From the NCBI GenBank assembly GCA_018814305.1, contig JAHJAA010000021.1:23609-87608 (forward strand): a stretch of DNA of 64,000 bases, in the 5' to 3' direction. Both the position numbers and the translations under genes were made by a program. Below are positions 51,475 to 62,982 of the stretch, one piece after another (within the stretch, counting starts at the first letter, position 1; each line of letters begins with the position of its first letter). The stretch comes from Pseudomonadota bacterium (GTDB lineage: Bacteria; Desulfobacterota; Desulfobulbia; Desulfobulbales; JAGXFP01). The notes beneath the pieces were generated by a model. The model was not told where the DNA came from. It saw nothing but the letters and a program-made list of their open reading frames with translations, and ran no database searches.

Positions 51475-51517
51475 AATGGGAAGTGTTGGAGGCGTGATGT
51501 CGTCTCGGAGGTTATTT

Positions 51518-52129
51518 ATGAAACTGCTGGATGTATTTTTTGGGGGCCAAGGGCGGTGGATGGTATCGGGGGCCTTGCTCTTAGTGTTGGCTGGTTGCGG
51601 TTTGGGTCGGCATGGTGTTGCCGGGGTCTCAGAGGTCGTACCGGATTTTTTCGGGATCAGTAATGAGATTGCCCGACAGTTGGTGACCGATCTCCGTAAG
51701 GATCTGCCCGGTGATCGACGGATTGTGTTGACCACTCTGGTGAGTGTTGATGACCTCTATCGGACGTCGGGCTTCGGGCGGGCCATGTCTGAATCCCTTG
51801 CCACAGGTATGTTCAGGAGGGGATTTGGGTTGGTGGAAGTCAGAAAGATGGCGGGACTGACTATCCAGCAAAGGGGGGGAGAATTGGTCCTGTCGAGGGA
51901 AGCGGCTCTGGTAAGCCAGCAGACTGAAGTTGCTGCGATTGTGGCGGGGACCTATTCAGTGACCCCGGAAACGGTGATTATCAATGTCCGTCTCCTGGAG
52001 GCCGGTTCGAATGATGTCTTGTCGGTGGCCGGGCTTGAGCTTGAGCGGTCCCGGCTCATCAACAGCCTGTTAAAGGGGGTAGACGGGGATTTTCTGGCAG
52101 ACGGTCGGCTCTCAGCGTATGAGCGGTGA
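51518..52129 (+). CDS. FlgO-domain lipoprotein
   Basis: A lipoprotein signal (LLLVLAGCG) with cysteine near residue 27 heads a FlgO domain: ISNEIARQLVTDLRKDLPGD, IVLTTLVSVDDLYRTSGFGR, MSESLATGMFRRGFGLVEVR, VAAIVAGTYSVTPETVIINV. It is closely related in layout to the preceding gene. The ATG at 51518 has GGAGG eight bases upstream. Anchoring to the outer membrane would suit a flagellar-collar or secretion-type structure, as inference. Length is 203 residues. Confidence 0.83.
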   Translation: MKLLDVFFGGQGRWMVSGALLLVLAGCGLGRHGVAGVSEVVPDFFGISNEIARQLVTDLRKDLPGDRRIVLTTLVSVDDLYRTSGFGRAMSESLATGMFRRGFGLVEVRKMAGLTIQQRGGELVLSREAALVSQQTEVAAIVAGTYSVTPETVIINVRLLEAGSNDVLSVAGLELERSRLINSLLKGVDGDFLADGRLSAYER

Positions 52130-52138
52130 GGAAGAAAA

Positions 52139-52768
52139 ATGAAGAATAAAAACGTGGGTCGGTTCACTGCTTTTTTGGTTATCCTGTTCGGGCTTAACAC
52201 GGGGTGCGGGGTTAATTATCCCGCTGATTTGGTGACCCGTGACCCCCAGGCGCCAGTGGTTGTGATCTATCCGATTGAGGATGTATATAGCCAGGCCAGG
52301 GTCGGAGTATTGCCCTTTCACATGCCGGCAAGCATCGGAACGGAATCAGGTGCGGCAGTTGGGGCCTTGTTTCGGGATGTGCTTTTGGCCGCCGGGGGAT
52401 TTCCAGTGGTCAGATTATTGCGGGGAGATTTCGGAGATCCTGCTGAGGCTGTCACGGTGGGAAAGGCCAATGATGTTGATCTGGTGTTGGCCGGAACGGT
52501 GCATTCCTTATTTCCCGGGACGGAATTGGGAGGGGCAAGGGTTGAACTTTCGGTGCGACTCTTGAACTGTTCAACGGGAAATACGGTGTGGTATCTCAGG
52601 CAAACCCTGGAAGATCCCTGGGATTACCCGGATAACGGTTTGCTTTCCCGCTTGACTGCGGCTCTGGTTATCTCATCGCCCCGACCGCCCCAAGCGGGAT
52701 CAGCCGTTCCCGGTCTGTTGACCAGGGCGGCCGATGACCTGGTAGGGTTAATGGCTGCGAGACATTGA
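52139..52768 (+). CDS. FlgO/TolB-like lipoprotein
   Basis: A 209-residue lipoprotein with signal peptide ending in GLNTGCG. The domain carries ARVGVLPFHMPASIGTESG, a TolB-N-like motif, then LFRDVLLAAGGFPVVRLLRGDFGD, ANDVDLVLAGTVHSLFPGT and LGGARVELSVRLLN. It is more distant from FlgO than its two upstream neighbours, being closer to the peptidoglycan/outer-membrane TolB-like class. It starts 9 bases after the second gene. Its stop is 12 bases from the convergent purA stop. Confidence 0.75.
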   Translation: MKNKNVGRFTAFLVILFGLNTGCGVNYPADLVTRDPQAPVVVIYPIEDVYSQARVGVLPFHMPASIGTESGAAVGALFRDVLLAAGGFPVVRLLRGDFGDPAEAVTVGKANDVDLVLAGTVHSLFPGTELGGARVELSVRLLNCSTGNTVWYLRQTLEDPWDYPDNGLLSRLTAALVISSPRPPQAGSAVPGLLTRAADDLVGLMAARH

Positions 52769-52780
52769 CCCGCTAATTTC

Positions 52781-54440
<1,660 letters not shown>

Positions 54441-54818
54441 ATGTTTGGAATCGGACTGCCGGAACTTCTACTGATCATGGGGATTGCCCTGATTGTTGTC
54501 GGTCCCGAAAAATTGCCTGACCTGGCCAAGACCCTGGCCCGCCAGATGGTCGAGCTCAAAAAGGCGGCCCATGCCTTCCAGGCCTCGATCCGAGAAGAAA
54601 GCGGAGATGGCGCGGGCGATGTATTTCAATCCCGACCGGAAGAGTTGGCCGCTCGGGCCCGGGCTGCAGTGATTGAGGGTGGTCTACCCCGCTTAGCCGA
54701 GCCGGAGGTGGCGGAGGGGGCTGGGGATGAATCCGAGGAATCGGCGGCAAAAGAGGAGCCCACCACCGAAATCACTGCCGGGAGCGATCCCGTTGATCCT
54801 GACCATCGGGGCGGTTGA
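54441..54818 (+). CDS. tatB: Twin-arginine translocase TatA/TatB family protein
   Basis: The 125-residue protein begins MFGIGLPELLLIMGIALIVVG, a single membrane helix with the glutamate typical of TatB, followed by GPEKLPDLAKTLARQMVELK and an amphipathic helix. A variable acidic tail (DESEESAAKEEPTTE) ends the protein. TatB or a bifunctional TatA/B acts in receptor assembly for folded-protein export. The stop overlaps the tatC start (TGATG). The GE-type helix and length favour TatB over TatA, though a dual role cannot be excluded. Confidence 0.85.
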   Translation: MFGIGLPELLLIMGIALIVVGPEKLPDLAKTLARQMVELKKAAHAFQASIREESGDGAGDVFQSRPEELAARARAAVIEGGLPRLAEPEVAEGAGDESEESAAKEEPTTEITAGSDPVDPDHRGG

Positions 54819-55546
54819 TGGCCGGCGATAATCCCCTGGCCGAGTTTTTCGGTGAACATCTCAAAGAGCTGCGCAACCGTGTCCTGATTGTTTTCGTGGC
54901 CATTGCTCTGCTCAGTGCGGTGGCATATATCTTTATCGAGTCCATTGCTTTTTTCTTTATGGCGCCCATCTTTCGGGCCGCCCCCGACCTTTCCCATCTG
55001 GTGTACACCCATTTGACCGAGGCCTTTATCAGTTACCTGAAACTGGCCGTTTTAACCGGTCTGGCCGGGAGTTTCCCGGTGCTCTGTTATGAGGTCTGGA
55101 TGTTTATTTCCCCGGGTCTGGTCCGGCGGGAAAAACAGATTGCGGCCCTGGTCACTCTATTGGCCTCGGCGTTGTTTGTTGCCGGGGGAGCGTTTGCCTA
55201 TTTCGTCGCGTTACCCCGGATTCTTGCTTTTCTGATGGCTTTCAGTGGGCCTCAGCTGGAACCTCTGCCCCGCCTTGATCTCTATCTGACCTTTGTTGCC
55301 AGGACCATCCTGGCCTTTGGTCTGGCTTTTGAAATCCCTTTCCTGATGGTAGCCTCCCAACGCACCGGATTGGTCCATGGCCGGTATTTTCGGGAAAAGA
55401 GATGGTTGAGCTATGCGGCTATGCTGATGTTGGCCTTTCTGCTCACGGCAGGTGAGGTCGTTGGTGCCCTGCTTCTGGCCGTACCTCTGGTGTTGCTTTT
55501 TGAGACGGGAGTCCTGTTGAGTCGTCTTGTTGGGGCAAAGTCGTAA
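54818..55546 (+). CDS. tatC: Sec-independent protein translocase TatC
   Basis: TatC forms the twin-arginine receptor core. The 242-residue protein shows FFGEHLKELRNRVLIVFVAI, the family N-terminus, then HLTEAFISYLKLAVLTGLAGSFPVLCYEVWMF-type sequence, FISPGLVRREKQIA, and FGLAFEIPFLMVASQRTGLV. Six membrane helices are visible. The start overlaps the tatB-like stop. The stop lies six bases from the end of the convergent 1391-residue gene. Confidence 0.94.
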   Translation: MAGDNPLAEFFGEHLKELRNRVLIVFVAIALLSAVAYIFIESIAFFFMAPIFRAAPDLSHLVYTHLTEAFISYLKLAVLTGLAGSFPVLCYEVWMFISPGLVRREKQIAALVTLLASALFVAGGAFAYFVALPRILAFLMAFSGPQLEPLPRLDLYLTFVARTILAFGLAFEIPFLMVASQRTGLVHGRYFREKRWLSYAAMLMLAFLLTAGEVVGALLLAVPLVLLFETGVLLSRLVGAKS

Positions 55547-55552
55547 CCCTGA

Positions 55553-58500
55553 TTATTCCTTGGTTTCATTCACCTCACTGAGCTCATCCGACAGATCGGG
55601 GAGCGCTTCATCGTCTGATTTCTTTTTATCCTGTGGATGTGGTAAACCCTGATTTTTATCGGTCGCCGATTTTTTTTCTGGTCGGTACCAGAAGACCGGT
55701 TGGGTAAAGCGTTGCCAACCCCATTTGACCAGACGGATCAGGGTGAAGGATATCCACAGGGCCCAGAGCAGCATGGCCATTCGGTAGACATACATCGGGA
55801 TCGACAGCAGCCAGGCCTGAGGCAGGATGTTTTCACTCCGGTCTTGATACCAGCGGAGCAGGCCTGAGTCGGAACCATTGCCGATAATATTCATATCGGG
55901 ATGGCCCAGGAGCCCTCGGCTGATGGCCCCGACCAGGGCGGCGAGGGCCAGCAGGGTAAGGATGCCGATCCCGATCTGGATGAGATTGAAACGATTGTGA
56001 TCCATTCGACTGTCGACCCTGCCCCGGAGTTCCACAATTACCAACCAGCCGACCACCAGGAGTGCCCCGTAGATATTACTTTGGCTCATGCCGATGCCCA
56101 GAAGCAGCCATTGATGAAAACGCAGGGGCGCCATGCCGCTGCGGGCCAGACCGAAGGCGGCCAGGACGATGATCAGGAGGACTGACCAGAACAGGACCGC
56201 CGGACCCATCAATGGGCCCCCCAGGAATAGAGGCCAGCGATTGGCCGGCAGGGTCAGTTCCAGGTTGGTGTTGACGCTCTTTACCCCCAGGTCAACCAGC
56301 GGTGTCCGCTGCATGGTGGCAATACCGAAACTTTCTCGCCATTTTAAAACGATATTTTGGGGTCCAGGGGAGATGGGCAGCGGGACTGCTCGACCCTCCT
56401 GGCGGATGGGTTGCACGGTATTGTTGATTCGCACTTCTTGGAGTTCGGCGGTCTCCGGCAGGGTGATGGTGTGTTGGCCACCCCGGCTGCTGCGCAGATC
56501 CAGGGTCAGGGTGGTGTCGGTGGCCCGGCGTCCCGGGCTGACGGCCAATGAGGCCCGGTCAAAGGTCAAGGTCTGGCCGGCTACCCCCTCGGGGCGGCTG
56601 ATCTGTAGCTGGACCTCTTCGCCCGGCCAGGGATGCCAGGTGGGATACCAGTGATCGCCTCGCTGGTGGAGGATGACCGGGATTCCTTGGTAATCAAGAT
56701 GAAAAATTGGGCTGACATCAACCCGCCAGATCTCGGTCCATTGGGAAGAAGCGGCATGACGCAGAACCAGCTGATCGGTGGTTGCCAGCGACGATTCCCA
56801 GGAGATAAAGTTCTGCCGGGCGTCCAGGTTGAGGTGGACCTGGCCGTTACTGCTGCGAAGGCCATCGGTGATCACCGCTTCCCCGGGGAGCAGCGGCAGG
56901 TCGACCACCACGGCGGCGCCATTGGGGCTGAGGCGACTGACTTTGGTTTCAACCTTCCAGGTCAGCCCCAGGAGGAGGGTCCGTTCAACCTGGAGAAAGG
57001 GTGGCAGAACTCCGGTTTCTAGCCCTTGATCAACTTCACGGTCGTCTTGCTCTCGGATGGGTTTGAACTGGAGTTGACTATCGGTACTGCCGTCCGGACG
57101 GATTCCTTCAATAATCCAGCCCTGATTGGTCACGGTCAGATGTTGTGGCGGCATGGGCAGGGGGAGTTGGATGGTGGTGCGGTTGAGATGCCCCTCGAGG
57201 CGGACGTGGTGGCGGCCCTCGGTGATCTTGATCATGAGGGTGTTGCCCTCCCGCAGCAGGGCCGGTGCGGTCTTGCCGTCGAGGGTGATTGTTGAGGGTT
57301 GCCAGAATCGCAGATCGCCGGGCAGGGGTACTGCGCTGACGATCCGCCCGGAGAGGGTCAGGTCCAGCTGGATTTCAGTTTGTTTCAGATCGATTTGCAG
57401 TTGTTCAAGGGCGGCGCAGTCCGGGAAGCACTGGTCTTTTTCCAACAGCCGGTTTTGCAGGTCCGCAAGTATCTCCGGGGAAGGGAATTGGTCGGCCTTG
57501 GCCGGTGTGGGTAAGGCACATATTGTGGCAAGCAAACCGAGCAGGAAGAGGTTCCGAATGAAGTCCAACCGAAAGCCGGAACCCTTTTTATAACCGATTT
57601 TAAGGAGCCCAAGGGTTAGAGTGATCAATAACAGCACTCGGGCTATGGCCAGGATGAGGTTGGTTCCGGGGCCAAGCACAAGCAGGGAGATCTGCTGATC
57701 GGCTCGGACTGGGCCCGACCAGCCCATGGTAATGGTATTCCACTGCCAGGTCGGGAGGCCCGGTCCGGTTTGGAGTTGCATCTTCGGATCGTATTGGTCG
57801 ACCTGTTTACTCTGTTCATAGAGGGTGCCGCTGCTGAGGCCCTGTCGAACAAGATTTTGGGACGGTATGGCCTCTTTGCGCATGAGTACCTTGTCGGTCA
57901 TCACTGAGGATTGGGTAACCATCTCATTTTCCATGGGGGCGGGTGGTGCCATCTGCAGGGGGTCTCTGGTGGGTTGGCCGTCGATTTCAGGCATGGCTAA
58001 CCATGGTTTTTCCAGCTGGGGATAGATTCCTACTCGAAGCTGGTTGATCCCGAAGGGCACGGCAATAACCAGCAGGGCGAGGAGCCCAATGGCCTGGGCG
58101 ACCTTGATCAATCGGCGGAAATCGCCCGCCGGGAGATGTTTGAGCAGTGCGAAACCGATTAGGAGTGTTGGCCAGATCCATTGAGGGGCCAGGGGCTCAT
58201 GATAGGTCAGGATCAGGGTGATGAAGGCGATTCCTGCCAGGGTCCGGCTGTAGAGATGTCCCACGGCCAGGGCAAAGATCAGCACCATAAAGATATCGAG
58301 CAGGGTCCAGCGGTTTAACCAGGTACCCGGTACGTTGTCAATACCGTCGGCATGGATTAAACGCCAGCCCGGCGGCAGCATCAGTTTGGCCTGGACCTGT
58401 TGAAAATCATGGGCCCAGCCCACCGCCGGCAGGGTGGAGAGGGCCCCCTGGTAGGTACTGTCTGCCACCAGGTTGAGGTTGCCTTGCCGCAGTTCCACTC

Positions 58501-59728
58501 CGGTTTGGGGAGCCTCGGCCCGCTGGGTTATGAACTGTTCCCGGCCGTCCACCGCCACCCGGCCCAAGGTCAGAGGCGGGTTCATCTCCAGCCGCCAGTC
58601 AGAATTCTTTCGCCCGGAGATAGTGTCCTGCAGGGTATAGCCGGAACCATCGAAGCGAAGCCAGATAGTACGGTTTAATGCCAATTGGTCCGGTGCCGGT
58701 TGAGGATCGCCCCGCTTGATCTCTTTGAAGAGCATAGTTGCCGGAGGGCTTACTCGGTAGGCCGGATACTGCCGCCATTCTAAGGGCAGATTGGTCTGTT
58801 GGGGGTCGATGGCGGCAACGCCCTCAATTTCGATGATCCGCAGGTCGGTGTGGGCCTTAAAGGACCAGATTTCCTCAGAGGGCTGAACCTCGGAGGGACT
58901 GCTCAGGGTGAGTTCGGTGAGGGGGCCATGATAACGGGCCGTCATGGTAAGGGTCCAACGTCCCGGTCGGCCCTGGATTCGAAGACGACCGTCTTCCTCC
59001 AGTCGAGCCGGGAGTGGACTTTGCAGGGCAAGAGGGGTGAATTTGGCTGCCGAGAAAAAAGGTCCGAGGACGATTTCCCTGGCATCTCCGGCCACATCAA
59101 GATCCAGGGCGATCACCATCCGGGCAGGGATGGTATCCTCTATCAACCGGAAGGATTTTACGATCAACCGATCCTCTTGTTTCTCCTGGGCAGTACCGGT
59201 ATTTTTCAACCAGAGGCGGCCACTGGTATCCAGATTGGGAGAGGGAACCAGGTCATTGTTGAGGGTCAGCATTACCAGGCCGGATTGCGGCGGGATGGGT
59301 AGATGGGCGGGCAGGTTGTTCCATTGGAAGGTGCCGGTAATCCGATGGTGGCCAGGTTTGACCCAGACGGCCGGAAATCCCCGGTGGTTGAGAACCGGCA
59401 CGGTCAGCTCATCGACCAGGACCTTGGAGGGCCAGTGGGGAGTGTTGCCGGGTAACCGGATGGGTTGCTCGGTTTCAACCTGCCACTCCTGGCTGAAGAC
59501 TCCCCCCTGACCGTCAAGGATCAGTTCCAAGCGGGACGGCCAGGTACAGCGGAGACTTCTGCTGTTGTTGTGATCTGAAATACAGTGGACCTCATCGTCA
59601 TGGCCATGGAGAACCCAAGCGGTCCAGGGCTGCAATGGTTCGGGAATTATTGGACTTATTGCCAGGGTTGGGGAGGGGAGTAGGCAGAGGAGGAAGGGCA
59701 GCACCCGGATCAACGTATACATATTCAT
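55553..59728 (-). CDS. Large multi-domain membrane protein of unknown function
   Basis: At 1391 residues this is the longest gene here. A signal peptide (LPFLLCLLPSPTLAI) is followed by ~430 residues of extracytoplasmic beta-rich sequence. Groups of membrane helices occur near 479-560 (DIFMVLIFALAVGHLY, AIGLLALLVIAVPFGI) and 695-745, then a second long extracytoplasmic part (~750-1160), then a final helix cluster (~1179-1335). The C-terminal tail is charged and cytoplasmic. The two outer modules resemble each other in size. No enzymatic motif was seen and I do not recognise a named family. The start has GGTG five bases upstream. Confidence 0.7.
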   Translation of the reverse strand: MNMYTLIRVLPFLLCLLPSPTLAISPIIPEPLQPWTAWVLHGHDDEVHCISDHNNSRSLRCTWPSRLELILDGQGGVFSQEWQVETEQPIRLPGNTPHWPSKVLVDELTVPVLNHRGFPAVWVKPGHHRITGTFQWNNLPAHLPIPPQSGLVMLTLNNDLVPSPNLDTSGRLWLKNTGTAQEKQEDRLIVKSFRLIEDTIPARMVIALDLDVAGDAREIVLGPFFSAAKFTPLALQSPLPARLEEDGRLRIQGRPGRWTLTMTARYHGPLTELTLSSPSEVQPSEEIWSFKAHTDLRIIEIEGVAAIDPQQTNLPLEWRQYPAYRVSPPATMLFKEIKRGDPQPAPDQLALNRTIWLRFDGSGYTLQDTISGRKNSDWRLEMNPPLTLGRVAVDGREQFITQRAEAPQTGVELRQGNLNLVADSTYQGALSTLPAVGWAHDFQQVQAKLMLPPGWRLIHADGIDNVPGTWLNRWTLLDIFMVLIFALAVGHLYSRTLAGIAFITLILTYHEPLAPQWIWPTLLIGFALLKHLPAGDFRRLIKVAQAIGLLALLVIAVPFGINQLRVGIYPQLEKPWLAMPEIDGQPTRDPLQMAPPAPMENEMVTQSSVMTDKVLMRKEAIPSQNLVRQGLSSGTLYEQSKQVDQYDPKMQLQTGPGLPTWQWNTITMGWSGPVRADQQISLLVLGPGTNLILAIARVLLLITLTLGLLKIGYKKGSGFRLDFIRNLFLLGLLATICALPTPAKADQFPSPEILADLQNRLLEKDQCFPDCAALEQLQIDLKQTEIQLDLTLSGRIVSAVPLPGDLRFWQPSTITLDGKTAPALLREGNTLMIKITEGRHHVRLEGHLNRTTIQLPLPMPPQHLTVTNQGWIIEGIRPDGSTDSQLQFKPIREQDDREVDQGLETGVLPPFLQVERTLLLGLTWKVETKVSRLSPNGAAVVVDLPLLPGEAVITDGLRSSNGQVHLNLDARQNFISWESSLATTDQLVLRHAASSQWTEIWRVDVSPIFHLDYQGIPVILHQRGDHWYPTWHPWPGEEVQLQISRPEGVAGQTLTFDRASLAVSPGRRATDTTLTLDLRSSRGGQHTITLPETAELQEVRINNTVQPIRQEGRAVPLPISPGPQNIVLKWRESFGIATMQRTPLVDLGVKSVNTNLELTLPANRWPLFLGGPLMGPAVLFWSVLLIIVLAAFGLARSGMAPLRFHQWLLLGIGMSQSNIYGALLVVGWLVIVELRGRVDSRMDHNRFNLIQIGIGILTLLALAALVGAISRGLLGHPDMNIIGNGSDSGLLRWYQDRSENILPQAWLLSIPMYVYRMAMLLWALWISFTLIRLVKWGWQRFTQPVFWYRPEKKSATDKNQGLPHPQDKKKSDDEALPDLSDELSEVNETKE

Positions 59729-60068
59729 ATTAGCACCTGTAATCAGTTATGTTTCTTCTTGTTGCCGGATAAAACCCCATGGGTTTATGGTCTGTGATGA
59801 GAGATGATCATGAATAATGAATTACCTGTTGAGCGTTATGCCTGTCAACCTGAACTTGTTGAGGGTTTATACTGTCCTGCCTGCTCTCTTTGATTTGTTA
59901 GAGCTTTTTGAAGGTCTCCTCTCGTTTCCAAGAATCATTATGCCGGTGTTTTTGTCCGGTAATTCTTGTATGAATTTGCGACGGTTATAGGTACATTCAT
60001 GATATCTTGTCAGAATTTTGGCACGGGATTGGTCGAGGTATTTGTTTCGTTATTTGAGAGGGAACTAT
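59729..60068. other. Divergent intergenic region
   Basis: About 340 bases between the giant membrane protein gene and the DUF1566 lipoprotein. TTGGCACG at 60018-60025 gives a perfect -24 sigma-54 box but the -12 box is poor. Nothing else is clear. Confidence 0.4.
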
Positions 60069-61250
60069 ATGATAATCCGCTTAAAAGGGGAATTCCTTAC
60101 CGGTGTGACTTTTCTGTCCCTGGTAGTAACGGCTTGTGGTGGCGGTGGTACGGATTCGACGCCGGCTACAATACTTGCTGAAACGACCAGTACCTCTGTT
60201 GCGATTGTTGAGACCACTACAACATTGACTGAATCGACCACGACAGCCCTTGAGACTACCACAACGAGTAATTCCGTGACAACGACGACGGTTGTCGAGG
60301 TAATTATGCCCTCCAGCGGGGAGACCTATCCCCCTTCAGACACCGGGCAGACCCAGTCATACACCGAGGTCTGGGGTGAAGATTCGGATTATACGATTCT
60401 TCCCTCGTCCTATGTCGATAAAGGTGATGGTACGGTAAGCGATACTGTCACTGCTCTTATCTGGCAACAGCAGGACGATGGCATCCAACGAGGCTGGGGG
60501 GAGGCTGAGGTTTATTGTTCCGAACTCCTCCTGGCTGGTTATGCAGACTGGCGGCTGCCGGATATTACCGAATTGATCAGTATTGCCGATTATGGCGCGG
60601 AAAATCCGGTTATAGATCAGCTGGTTTTTCCCACGGATGGATCGGTCTTCCGTTATTCCTCTGCGACCCCCAATCCCATCAATCGAAATCAGGCTTGGTC
60701 TGCCGATTTCACCCGAGGCATAACAACTCTCGACGATAAGGGCACCTTCGGCAGGGTACGATGTGTTCGGGGCGAAGAGATTCCTCCAGCTTCATTGGTT
60801 GACAGTGGTAATGGCACGGTGACCGATTATACCACTGGACTTCTCTGGCAGCAGCAGGGGATGGATGAATTGTCCTGGGAGGAGGCGATCAGCTACTGCG
60901 AAGAATTGGTGCTGGCTGGGGCTGGGGATTGGCGTTTACCGAATATTAAAGAATTGCAGACCATTGTTGATACTTCAGTCTTATACCCGGCAGTGAGCCG
61001 TAGGTATTTCCCAGGAATCCGGTCAAGCTTTTACTGGTCATCAACCTCGGACTGGTTTACCGAGAGTATTCCGCTCTGTAACTCATCGTGCGCCGGCGGT
61101 GATCCCTTTAGTGATGGACCCTATTATGGGGATAATTATGTTGTCGAAAAGTATGCCTTATCGGTTTGGATTGAAGAAGGCGCAGTAGTCTCTTCGGCTA
61201 TCGGCATCGGAATCGACCATGCTGCCCTTTGTGTTCGGAATGGGCAATGA
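60069..61250 (+). CDS. Surface lipoprotein with two DUF1566 domains
   Basis: The 393-residue lipoprotein has its cysteine at residue 23 in VVTAC, followed by GGGG, exactly as in the PKD lipoprotein at 32891-34414. A Thr/Ser-rich linker (~30-80) leads to two DUF1566 domains: GDGTVSDTVTALIWQQQDD with YADWRLPDITEL (~115-240), and GNGTVTDYTTGLLWQQQGM with GDWRLPNIKEL (~245-390). Each ends with an RCVR or LCVR motif. The ATG at 60069 has GAGAGGGA upstream. The tandem domains probably arose by duplication. Function is unknown; surface binding is likely. Confidence 0.82.
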   Translation: MIIRLKGEFLTGVTFLSLVVTACGGGGTDSTPATILAETTSTSVAIVETTTTLTESTTTALETTTTSNSVTTTTVVEVIMPSSGETYPPSDTGQTQSYTEVWGEDSDYTILPSSYVDKGDGTVSDTVTALIWQQQDDGIQRGWGEAEVYCSELLLAGYADWRLPDITELISIADYGAENPVIDQLVFPTDGSVFRYSSATPNPINRNQAWSADFTRGITTLDDKGTFGRVRCVRGEEIPPASLVDSGNGTVTDYTTGLLWQQQGMDELSWEEAISYCEELVLAGAGDWRLPNIKELQTIVDTSVLYPAVSRRYFPGIRSSFYWSSTSDWFTESIPLCNSSCAGGDPFSDGPYYGDNYVVEKYALSVWIEEGAVVSSAIGIGIDHAALCVRNGQ

Positions 61251-61296
61251 TGTGCACGCGTGGTCTGGTCAAAGGTGGGTGAACTGACAGACCACT

Positions 61297-62946
61297 CTAT
61301 AGAGGCAGGGTCATTTCAGGTGATTGCAGCTCGTTCATATTACTGATGATTTTTTTAAGAAGTTTTTTCGACAGATCCTTCCCTGAGGTTAACGCGCTGG
61401 GAGAGAGTTCTTGGGCAATCCGATCTCTGTCTCTATCGGCCTGGCAAAAATCGAGGGCGACGGCGACATCATACCAGGCATATGCCTGTATCAGATCCTT
61501 TTTGTCTCCTTCTCCTGTTTCGTACATCATCGCCAATTCGCTTGGTGCAAACCAATACCCTTTTTCCGCGGCGTTAGTGAGCAACTCAATGGCTTTCTGG
61601 TAATCCTGAGGAACTCCAGTTCCATCGCGATAACATAAACCCAAATGATACAAACCAGTCAGGTTCCCTTGTTCGGCCGCTTTGGTGTACCATTCGACGG
61701 CCATTTGGGGGTCTTGAGTCACCCCTTTACCGGATTCGAACATGGTTCCCAGACTCCACTGAGCAAAACCGTCTCCAAGCTCGGCCGCTTTGGTGAGCCA
61801 GGCAGCCGCCTGGGGGAGGTCTTCGGGAATGCCTTCCTCCCCGTTTTCGTATATGTAGGCCAATTTAGTCTGGGCTTCTGTTTCTCCCTGGTCGGCAGCC
61901 TTGGTATACCAGGCAACCGCCATATTGATGTCTTTGGAGACTCCTTGACCTTGTTGATACATGAACCCTAAGGAGGTTTGTGCCTCAGCGTTTCCTTGTT
62001 CAGCAGATTTTGTATATAACTCAAGCGCCTTGTTGGAATCTTTGGCAACGCCTTGGCCATTCTTGTACATATGCCCTAAGAGTCTTTGAGCAAGAGGATT
62101 CTGTTGTTCGGCTGCCTTGGCGAACCATTGAGCTGCCGTTTTGAGGTCTTTGGGTACTCCGTCGCCATTGGCATACATATACCCAAGGGCAACCTGGGCA
62201 TCTGCTTCACCCTGCTCGACTGCCTTGGTGTACCAATAGAACGCTTGTTTTGAGTCTTTTGGAACACCCGCGCCAAAGTTATACATATATCCCACTTGAA
62301 ATAGGGATTCCTTACGCCCCTGAACTGCTGCCTGGGCAAACCAGAGAGCCGCCTGCTTTTCATCATTCTGCAGCCACTTTTTACTGGAATTCATCAGTCC
62401 CAAGGCATGTTGCGCTTGTGTATTTCCCTGTTCAGCGGATTTCACCAACCAGAATTCCATCTTTTGAATATCTTTTGTTTTTCCCCCCCTGCTGATGTTG
62501 TAATAACCTGCCAACGCTAATTGAGCCGCACTGTTTCCTTGTTCGGCTGCCTTGGCATACCAGAAAGCTGCTTGTTCCATGTCTTCGGGAACACCTTCAC
62601 CACTTGCGAACAAACGCCCCAGATTGTACTGGGCCAGAGCGTTTCCCTGTTCGGCTGCTTTGGTATACCAGAAAACCGCCTGCTCCAGGTCTTGTGGAAC
62701 ACCATCTCCATTGGCATACATCTGCCCCAGGCTGAACTGGGCATGCCTCTCTCCCTGTTCAGCGAAAGGCCGGAATATATCATCGGCAAGCCGGATTAAA
62801 GCGTCATTTTTATCTACCTGGCTTGAGTCTTGTTGGTTTTCAGGCGCATTGCGGAGACCGGCACATGCTCCGCATAATACCAGGAGCATTAAAGCCGGTA
62901 GCGTTTTCCTCATTGCTCTTTTTGCGGAATTAAAATCCATGTTCAT
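61297..62946 (-). CDS. Lipoprotein with twelve Sel1 repeats
   Basis: The ~549-residue protein has a lipobox at LCGACAG and is otherwise a solenoid of 12 Sel1-like repeats of ~36 residues, with units such as EQGNALAQYNLGRLFASGEG and VPEDMEQAAFWYAKAAEQG. The repeats run from ~60 to ~495 and end in a divergent cap. Sel1 proteins are scaffolds for protein partners. It lies just after the CHAT gene (about 36-base gap), a pairing that implies joint function. Several in-frame starts (62949, 62946, 62940) precede the signal. Confidence 0.85.
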   Translation of the reverse strand: MNMDFNSAKRAMRKTLPALMLLVLCGACAGLRNAPENQQDSSQVDKNDALIRLADDIFRPFAEQGERHAQFSLGQMYANGDGVPQDLEQAVFWYTKAAEQGNALAQYNLGRLFASGEGVPEDMEQAAFWYAKAAEQGNSAAQLALAGYYNISRGGKTKDIQKMEFWLVKSAEQGNTQAQHALGLMNSSKKWLQNDEKQAALWFAQAAVQGRKESLFQVGYMYNFGAGVPKDSKQAFYWYTKAVEQGEADAQVALGYMYANGDGVPKDLKTAAQWFAKAAEQQNPLAQRLLGHMYKNGQGVAKDSNKALELYTKSAEQGNAEAQTSLGFMYQQGQGVSKDINMAVAWYTKAADQGETEAQTKLAYIYENGEEGIPEDLPQAAAWLTKAAELGDGFAQWSLGTMFESGKGVTQDPQMAVEWYTKAAEQGNLTGLYHLGLCYRDGTGVPQDYQKAIELLTNAAEKGYWFAPSELAMMYETGEGDKKDLIQAYAWYDVAVALDFCQADRDRDRIAQELSPSALTSGKDLSKKLLKKIISNMNELQSPEMTLPL

Positions 62947-62982
62947 CACCCAATTTGAAAATAAAAATAGCCTTATGAAAAC

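Noticed and set aside
60018..60036. Sigma-54 promoter before the DUF1566 lipoprotein
   Set aside because: The -24 box TTGGCACG is perfect but the -12 position reads GT instead of GC.
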